Source: a virus. From it: a stretch of 21,105 bases of DNA. A program made the position numbers and the translations under genes. Of the stretch, positions 7,015 to 11,279 are shown piece after piece. The stretch spans positions 1 through 21,105 of the IMG/VR virus record IMGVR_UViG_3300007777_000027; one strand, 5' to 3'. Numbering within the stretch: position 1 is the first letter of the stretch; each line of letters opens with the position of its first letter. Below the pieces are notes generated by a model. It was given only the letters and a program-made list of their open reading frames with translations, did no database searches and was not told the origin of the DNA.

Positions 7015-7033
7015 TAATTATTAACTCCTAAGG

Positions 7034-7041
7034 TATAAATA
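7034..7041 (+). promoter_or_regulatory. T4-type late promoter TATAAATA for the tail tube gene
   Basis: A perfect TATAAATA on the plus strand, 34 bases upstream of the tail tube ATG at 7076, an ordinary spacing for a T4-type late leader. It is the only clear plus-strand late promoter in the window. Confidence 0.7.
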
Positions 7042-7075
7042 GTACCACAAGACTAGTTAATATTTTCGAGGGTTT

Positions 7076-7564
7076 ATGAATTACACCAACTTAGCACAGA
7101 AGACAAATTTCATAGCTGGAAGTGACCAGTTCGAGAACTTACCATTTTACTTAACTACGGTTTCAATACCAGGCATCACGTTCAGTCACATCGAGTTAGG
7201 CGGTCGAACCGGTGCTAAAATGTTGGCCCAGGGTGACACTGCGACATTTAACAACTTGACCTTCGAGATGTTAATCGACGAAGATTTCACGATTTATCAC
7301 GAGTTCATGGACGAGGTAAGGAAATCTATCAACGTTGAGACTGGGACTTTCGCTGACCGCTCATTCAGTTTCTGGGTAGAAATTAACAATTCGAAGGGTA
7401 ACCCGTTATTCAAAATTGAATTTTACGAGTGTCGCATCGAGTCTATTGGTGACATTGAGTTGAGCACCCAGGATTCTGAGACCGAGTACACGATGTCGGT
7501 GGATGTTAAGTACACCCACCACAACGTCATCAAAACTCTAGTGACACCAACGCTAAAAGTTTAA
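7076..7564 (+). CDS. T4 gp19-like tail tube protein
   Basis: 162 aa, essentially the length of T4 gp19 (163 aa). The order of segments fits the tail-tube fold: NFIAGSDQFENLPFYL near the start, the VSIPGITFSHIEL strand, a GGRTG loop, DTATFNNLTFEMLIDEDF and a C-terminal beta-rich part (ECRIESIGDIELSTQDSE). Such proteins stack in hexamers to form the inner tube of a contractile tail; related tube-fold proteins also form the baseplate end of the tube, so either role is possible. The ATG has GAGGG close upstream and a late promoter at 7034-7041. It is alone on the plus strand and converges with the dNMP kinase, their stops overlapping by four bases. Confidence 0.75.
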   Translation: MNYTNLAQKTNFIAGSDQFENLPFYLTTVSIPGITFSHIELGGRTGAKMLAQGDTATFNNLTFEMLIDEDFTIYHEFMDEVRKSINVETGTFADRSFSFWVEINNSKGNPLFKIEFYECRIESIGDIELSTQDSETEYTMSVDVKYTHHNVIKTLVTPTLKV

Positions 7565-8106
7565 TCACCTAATAACGAGTTGGTTATTAATGTGACTGGC
7601 CGCGTCAAATCTTTGTGACCAGTGTTGTCAATAGTCCACAAAAAGTCAAAATCACCGAGTGAGTTTTCAGAAGCGTGAGAGTCGATAGATTCTAGCTCGT
7701 CGTTCTTGATGTGAATAGTGAACTTCGAAATATCTTCGAACGGAAATCTGAATGACGGGACTAGAATAAAATCAGCCTTTGATTTCACTGCTCGTTCTCG
7801 TAATAAGTCGACCCAGACACTTTCACCGAACACAGACATCATTCCCTCTCTACCGAAGCGTTGAAGGATTTCTCTGAAGTCAGTGATTGATTTGTCAAAC
7901 GTTACTGGGTACAAGCCAGGTAAGTTTTTGTACTCGTCGAGTTCGTCTTGTGTTATCAAGAACGTCTCAGCAATGATTTCTTTCAAGGGGTCCGCGAATG
8001 ACATAATTTTGACAGTTTTACCATGTGTTTCTAACTCAGTTTTAAGTAAATCAGCCAAGAAGTCTTTCCCTGAGTACGCTTTTCCGTTAATCAGCACTAT
8101 TTTCAT
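7561..8106 (-). CDS. Deoxynucleoside monophosphate kinase
   Basis: 181 aa. The N-terminal strand and Walker A loop are clear: MKIVLINGKAYSGKD, with GKAYSGKD at residues 8-15. Further on, SFADPLKEI, LQRFGREG and LVPSFRFPFE are the pattern of the phage dNMP kinase family (T4 gp1 type), which phosphorylates dTMP, dGMP or hydroxymethyl-dCMP to diphosphates in the cytoplasm. The T4 enzyme is somewhat longer (241 aa). The start has GGAG six bases upstream and overlaps the preceding small gene by 20 bases. Together with dCMP deaminase and ribonucleotide reductase it supplies dNTPs for phage replication. The exact substrate cannot be told from sequence here. Confidence 0.75.
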   Translation of the reverse strand: MKIVLINGKAYSGKDFLADLLKTELETHGKTVKIMSFADPLKEIIAETFLITQDELDEYKNLPGLYPVTFDKSITDFREILQRFGREGMMSVFGESVWVDLLRERAVKSKADFILVPSFRFPFEDISKFTIHIKNDELESIDSHASENSLGDFDFLWTIDNTGHKDLTRPVTLITNSLLGD

Positions 8107-8278
8107 CGTTGTCTCCGTAAAGTTCTTGTCCTTCTACGCAGTGTAACTTGTGTGACACCGATTCTACTACATTACCAATAACGTTGTTATTCATAGCGAT
8201 GTTCCCGTAGTAAATTTGTAATACTTGCTCGTGGCACCATTCTAGGTACTCTTGTCTGTTTTTAAATTTCGGTTCCAT
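8087..8278 (-). CDS. Small unknown protein
   Basis: 63 aa, not recognised. Acidic, with a helical N-terminal half (FKNRQEYLEWCHEQVLQIYY) and no membrane segment. The ATG follows the dCMP deaminase stop directly and is preceded by AGGAG located at the end of that gene, a clear ribosome binding site. It overlaps the dNMP kinase start by 20 bases, so it is part of the same operon. Confidence 0.65.
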   Translation of the reverse strand: MEPKFKNRQEYLEWCHEQVLQIYYGNIAMNNNVIGNVVESVSHKLHCVEGQELYGDNDENSAD

Positions 8279-8722
8279 TTAATCTCCTAAAATTGTTAGT
8301 TCGATGCGTGCTTCTTCGAACAGTTCTGTGACTAACTGCATCGACGCAACCCACTTACTGTTATGGTCAATAGCTGTGTCGTAAACGACACGAGTTATGC
8401 CTTGTTGTATAATAACCTTTGCACACTCATGACAAGCGGGTTTTCCGTGGATGTAAATCGTGCAACCATTTAATGATTGTGTTGCGTTTAACATTGCGTT
8501 AAGTTCACCATGAATCATCAATTTGTTTTTTACTTCTACATTTCCTAATCTAACAGCAGAATCGTCTATACCCTTGGGAAAACCGTTAAAACCAAACGAC
8601 ACTATGTGGTTGGAACTGTCAGTTATTACTGTTCCGATACTCGCGTTTGGGTCTTTACTCCATGTAGAAATTTCCTTAGCTAAAGATAAAAATCTGCGGT
8701 CCCATTTATCTAACTTAGACAT
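8279..8722 (-). CDS. cd: Deoxycytidylate (dCMP) deaminase
   Basis: 147 aa from the ATG at 8722. The zinc-binding deaminase motifs are complete: MIHGELNAML supplies His71 and the catalytic Glu73, and PACHECAK supplies Cys97 and Cys100. KDPNASIGTVI near the start and GFNGFPKG are typical of the dCMP/CMP deaminase family. It converts dCMP to dUMP on the path to dTTP. It is shorter than the T4 enzyme (193 aa), mostly lacking an insertion. An in-frame TTG at 8740 would add six residues, but neither start has a good Shine-Dalgarno; the ATG overlaps the end of the upstream gene by eight bases, suggesting translational coupling. Confidence 0.85.
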   Translation of the reverse strand: MSKLDKWDRRFLSLAKEISTWSKDPNASIGTVITDSSNHIVSFGFNGFPKGIDDSAVRLGNVEVKNKLMIHGELNAMLNATQSLNGCTIYIHGKPACHECAKVIIQQGITRVVYDTAIDHNSKWVASMQLVTELFEEARIELTILGD

Positions 8723-9200
8723 TGATTTTGTACCAGACAAAATATTTATTATTTTTCATTTTAATAGCTCCGTCAATCGTCGATTTTGAATAGCAGTGTA
8801 AATAATCCTCGTGATTTAACACGTACCCGACGCAACCTCGGACATTAGAGACAAATTCTGGGTCGAACACGTAGAAAGGCTTGCCAGCAATTTTAATCTT
8901 GTCAGTAATAATACCAGATTTTACGAAATCTCGCTCGGTCGCGGCGTACTCGGCTCTGACAAACGTGACGGGTAACTTGTCGGTTAAATCCGTGAAATCG
9001 TTTTGCTCGATACCTTCCCTGATATTTTTTGGTAGTTTGTGTGACTGTGTGTTGATGAAGTTGCAATTATTCAACTTCTGAATCGTGTAAACATCGTCGT
9101 GTGATTCAAACTCTTTCCTGAGAATCGAAATATTGGCGATGTGGATTCCCATTTTCTGGACGAGTTCGTTAGCTAAAATAAATTTTTGTGGTAAGAACAT
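8715..9200 (-). CDS. Unknown protein, 161 aa
   Basis: Not recognised. Mixed helix and strand, no membrane segment. The first 60 residues (ANELVQKMGIHIANISILRK) are helical and could form a small DNA- or protein-binding domain; the last 50 residues are rich in aromatic and Lys residues (MKNNKYFVWYKINV). The ATG has GGAG ten bases upstream and overlaps the upstream stop by one base. It belongs to the nucleotide-metabolism operon by position only. Confidence 0.65.
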   Translation of the reverse strand: MFLPQKFILANELVQKMGIHIANISILRKEFESHDDVYTIQKLNNCNFINTQSHKLPKNIREGIEQNDFTDLTDKLPVTFVRAEYAATERDFVKSGIITDKIKIAGKPFYVFDPEFVSNVRGCVGYVLNHEDYLHCYSKSTIDGAIKMKNNKYFVWYKINV

Positions 9201-9442
9201 TATGAGAAATCTCCTGAGTCCATAGCTTTGGATAAGAATTTATTGGCCAACTGGTTTGCGTCCATCTCCTGTATCATCTCCTCGTCCCAATACAGGTTAT
9301 ACGTCAGGTTTTCCCCGTCGATGTCGAGGTCTGAGATAATAATTTTGTTGTTGATTCGGTACCCCTTGTCAATTTTAACTACTTCCGTCACTTCTTCGGT
9401 CACTTCTTCGCCGCGATTTCCATCCATGGTATTTCTCGTCAT
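9200..9442 (-). CDS. Small acidic unknown protein
   Basis: 80 aa, strongly acidic, with an N-terminal run of Glu, Val and Thr followed by alternating strand-like segments (KIDKGYRINNKIIISDLDI). No known motif. The ATG at 9442 is supported by AGGAG at seven bases and overlaps the upstream small gene by four bases (ATGA). It is coupled to the 161-aa gene by a one-base overlap. Confidence 0.65.
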   Translation of the reverse strand: MTRNTMDGNRGEEVTEEVTEVVKIDKGYRINNKIIISDLDIDGENLTYNLYWDEEMIQEMDANQLANKFLSKAMDSGDFS

Positions 9443-9585
9443 CGTCTATCTCCTAAGTTGTGTTCTTCTCTATTGTCATCACTAATCCGTTGGCTTCTGG
9501 GTGTCGCGTTCTCGTCCTTGTGCTTTTCCCACAATACATTTTGTGTCATGGCCCCCTCACATACGTTGAATTGGTAATTTCTCAT
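9439..9585 (-). CDS. Very small unknown protein (48 aa)
   Basis: The ATG at 9585 follows a GGAG at five bases, better than the longer in-frame start at 9630, which overlaps the preceding 25-aa gene and lacks a ribosome binding site. The product is polar and basic to neutral (MRNYQFNVCEGAM start), without known motifs. Its stop overlaps the next start by four bases. Confidence 0.5.
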   Translation of the reverse strand: MRNYQFNVCEGAMTQNVLWEKHKDENATPRSQRISDDNREEHNLGDRR

Positions 9586-9595
9586 TTTGGCTCCT

Positions 9596-9673
9596 TCAGT
9601 TCTCTGATTTTTTCGCTTTGTCGTTTTCAAACTCTATCACGACCTTTGATATTTCTGTTTTCTTCTCGCTCAT
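9596..9673 (-). CDS. Tiny unknown protein (25 aa)
   Basis: MSEKKTEISKVVIEFENDKA is the first 20 residues of a 25-residue highly charged peptide. The ATG has a strong AGGAG five bases upstream and the reading frame fits snugly between its neighbours. No function can be assigned; its reality rests on the ribosome binding site and the tight packing. Confidence 0.45.
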   Translation of the reverse strand: MSEKKTEISKVVIEFENDKAKKSEN

Positions 9674-9681
9674 ACTTTCTC

Positions 9682-9816
9682 CTAAACAAATAATAGTGGC
9701 GTGTAAATCATAACGACTAAGCAGACAACCATGACACTACCTTGTAAAATGTAAGTGCCAATGTCGTCGACAGTTAACTCGTTGTGAATCCTTTGGTTAG
9801 CAAAATCCTTGACCAT
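9682..9816 (-). CDS. Small membrane protein (44 aa)
   Basis: A polar N-terminus is followed by a single hydrophobic segment at about residues 22-43 (YILQGSVMVVCLVVMIYTPL). The ATG overlaps the upstream stop by one base (TAATG) and has AGGAG seven bases before it. Likely an inner-membrane peptide of unknown role. Confidence 0.5.
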   Translation of the reverse strand: MVKDFANQRIHNELTVDDIGTYILQGSVMVVCLVVMIYTPLLFV

Positions 9817-9917
9817 TATACGTCTCCTGAGAACATGTAAATCAACAGTAAAATCACACAAATCTCTTTAAAATACATCCAACAAAATCCTAACGTTCCG
9901 ATAACTACATATTTCAT
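9816..9917 (-). CDS. Small membrane protein (33 aa)
   Basis: MKYVVIGTLGFCWMYFKEIC begins this 33-residue hydrophobic peptide; a second hydrophobic stretch follows (VILLLIYMF). The ATG has AAGGAG eight bases upstream and directly follows promoter P2, so it is the first gene of this transcription unit. It is paired with the next small membrane gene. Confidence 0.5.
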   Translation of the reverse strand: MKYVVIGTLGFCWMYFKEICVILLLIYMFSGDV

Positions 9918-9937
9918 TTGAATATCTCCTTAGGACG

Positions 9938-9966
9938 ATACTACCATTGGAATTGTATCTTGTAAA
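9938..9966 (-). promoter_or_regulatory. GTTTAC-type promoter (P2)
   Basis: Minus strand: -35 TTTACA (9961-9966), 17-base spacer ending ATGG, -10 TAGTAT (9938-9943), then CGTCC and AAGGAG. An AAATAAATG tract precedes the -35. It shares spacing, flanks and much of the spacer with P1 and P3. It would drive the small-protein, dCMP deaminase and dNMP kinase series. Confidence 0.75.
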
Positions 9967-9969
9967 CAT

Positions 9970-10182
9970 TTATTTTTCTGTGGGTGCTTCTTCGACGATT
10001 GACCAGCCATCATCCCAACCGGTGCCATTCCTAAACCGCCAGAATTCGCGCGGCGTGCACTGAATGCCATCTTCAAACGCGAACATGAATCTGCGTCTTT
10101 CGACCCATTCATGTTCGCAAAAATACTTGTGGGTGACACGTAATCCCTCGTCCATTGCTTTGTTTGCTTCATCTTTAGTCAT
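9970..10182 (-). CDS. Small unknown phage protein (70 aa)
   Basis: Starts MTKDEANKAMDEGLRVTHKY and has a central aromatic-rich part ending in a Gly-Trp (RNGTGWDDGWSIVEE). Its composition resembles a class of short phage proteins of unknown function with a 'kVTHryF ... W' pattern; this is recollection, not a search. The ATG at 10182 is supported by GGAGG seven bases upstream and by promoter P3. An overlapping ORF in another frame at 9930-10172 is discounted. The gene ends just before promoter P2. Confidence 0.65.
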   Translation of the reverse strand: MTKDEANKAMDEGLRVTHKYFCEHEWVERRRFMFAFEDGIQCTPREFWRFRNGTGWDDGWSIVEEAPTEK

Positions 10183-10205
10183 TAGTTATCCTCCGATAAT
10201 GGGAG

Positions 10206-10234
10206 AAGCTACCAATGTAATAGTGTATCGTAAA
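10206..10234 (-). promoter_or_regulatory. GTTTAC-type promoter (P3)
   Basis: Minus strand: -35 TTTACG (10229-10234), 17-base spacer ending TTGG, -10 TAGCTT (10206-10211). It has the same AAATAAATG upstream tract as P2. The -10 is poorer than in P1 and P2. It sits just after the terminator of the reductase operon and before the 70-aa gene. Confidence 0.65.
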
Positions 10235-10255
10235 CATTTATTTTTGTCATAAACG

Positions 10256-10280
10256 AAAAAGGACCCTCGAAAGGGTCCCG
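10256..10280 (-). terminator. Strong intrinsic terminator of the reductase operon
   Basis: On the minus strand GGGACCCT, TTCG loop, AGGGTCC then TTTTT: a GC-rich stem closed by a stable UUCG-type tetraloop and a U-tract. It follows the stop of the second nrdA piece by about 25 bases. Confidence 0.9.
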
Positions 10281-10303
10281 TTTATGTTACTAAACGTTAA
10301 GTA

Positions 10304-10762
10304 TCACGTACAAGATTCGCAAACATATTCATTCGATTCTTTTTGCTGACGTAGATAATAGAACGTTTTGAGACCGTGCTTAAACCCGAATATGTGCAAC
10401 ATAGTCATGTCCTTTAATGAGTCAGGCTTAGCGATGTAAACGTTGACTGATTGGGACTGGTCCAACCACTTCTGACGGACGCAAGCGTTTTTGATGAGCC
10501 CGTATTGGTTACAATCGAACGCTCTCTTGTAGAACTGGTTGTTTTTACGGAAGTTTGGAACCACGGTCGGAACAGTTATCGTGCCCTCTTCCTTGTAAAA
10601 TAAGTCGACCATCGGTTCTGTCGATTCGATGGCGTTAACTGCTTTCCCGCTCGTATTGTGTGACACGCATCCGTTACTTAATTGATACTCGTGCACATCT
10701 TGAACTTCAATATCCCAAGTGTTTTTCAGTTCAGTGTTATCCACTATTTTACTTATTCTCAT
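10304..10762 (-). CDS. nrdA: Ribonucleotide reductase large subunit, C-terminal piece with C-half-intein
   Basis: 152 aa. Residues 1-36 are a C-terminal half-intein ending VSHN; residues 37-152 are the C-terminal extein starting TSGKAVNAIESTEPM, which continues the reductase sequence left off at 11624. The reductase tail is complete: LKTFYYLR holds the paired tyrosines (135, 136) that pass the radical between subunits, and YVCESCT ends the protein with the two shuttle cysteines (148, 151) of class Ia enzymes. It has its own ribosome binding site (GGAGG nine bases before the ATG) and overlaps the upstream 176-aa gene by 14 bases. Translated alone it would be inactive; trans-splicing to the first piece gives the full enzyme. 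Confidence 0.9.
   Translation of the reverse strand: MRISKIVDNTELKNTWDIEVQDVHEYQLSNGCVSHNTSGKAVNAIESTEPMVDLFYKEEGTITVPTVVPNFRKNNQFYKRAFDCNQYGLIKNACVRQKWLDQSQSVNVYIAKPDSLKDMTMLHIFGFKHGLKTFYYLRQQKESNEYVCESCT
10655..10762 (-). other. C-terminal half of a split intein
   Basis: 36 residues. ISKIVDNTELKNTWDIEV followed by HEYQLSNGCVSHN matches intein blocks F and G, with the penultimate His35 and terminal Asn36 needed for Asn cyclisation. The following residue is Thr, an accepted nucleophile for the second splicing step. It starts directly at an ATG, as expected for a free-standing half. Confidence 0.9.
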
Positions 10763-11279
10763 TTTCCCTTTCCTCCGAACATGTTAAATTTTGGTTTGTA
10801 TCAACGTCGTATACTATAATAGTTGAATTTTCAACGTACATTTCGCCTTTCTCAAATACCGTTAACAGTTTACTCGCTAGTTTCTTGTATAACCTTAATT
10901 TCCTTGGTTCGCGAGTGTCAATAAACACGTGGTTAAATTTTATTTTTTTAAGTATGTCGAGAATGGTTCCAAACAGCGTGAGCGTTTCTTTAGTGCTTAA
11001 ATTATTCGTTATCCCAGTGGTCCTCCACTCTCTGTTTCTAAAAACTTCAAACATCACACGCACTGCGTCTTTGTTTCTTTCTATTAAAACGCGGTACTCA
11101 AAATCACTAATTGTTAAATAGTACTCCGTCACGTCGCCGGTTTTAACAACTTTATCAATATTGTATTTAGTGTCGAACGTTTCGCTCAACAAATTTATTT
11201 CTTTTAGTTCCTGCTCTTCTAAATAATTGGTAAAGTTAAAATTATACGACTTCATCAGGTGTTTTCCACGATTTGTCAA
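10749..11279 (-). CDS. Gene lying between the two nrdA halves, unknown function
   Basis: 176 aa from a TTG at 11279, which has a strong GGAGG seven bases upstream and overlaps the first nrdA piece's TGA (TTGA). An ATG at 11255 is an alternative start. The protein has a helical first part (NYLEEQELKEINLLSE), then alternating strands and helices, with FNHVFIDTREPRKLRLYKKL near the C-terminus. That part recalls a widespread phage family of unknown function whose members carry an 'x-E-P-x-R-x-x-L-Y-x-x-L' segment; this is recollection only. No GIY-YIG, HNH, LAGLIDADG or Vsr-like nuclease motif is visible, although the position is where homing endonucleases sit in other fractured genes. The gene looks AT-richer than nrdA. 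Confidence 0.75.
   Translation of the reverse strand: MTNRGKHLMKSYNFNFTNYLEEQELKEINLLSETFDTKYNIDKVVKTGDVTEYYLTISDFEYRVLIERNKDAVRVMFEVFRNREWRTTGITNNLSTKETLTLFGTILDILKKIKFNHVFIDTREPRKLRLYKKLASKLLTVFEKGEMYVENSTIIVYDVDTNQNLTCSEERENENK

Noticed and set aside
8743-8750. AATAAATA upstream of dCMP deaminase as a late promoter
   Set aside because: Mismatch in the first base, located inside the upstream coding sequence, and dCMP deaminase is expected to be an early or middle gene.
9930-10172. 80-aa ORF overlapping the 70-aa gene in another frame
   Set aside because: No ribosome binding site, low-complexity Met/Ser/Lys composition, and it runs through promoter P2; the 70-aa frame has a GGAGG and promoter at its start.
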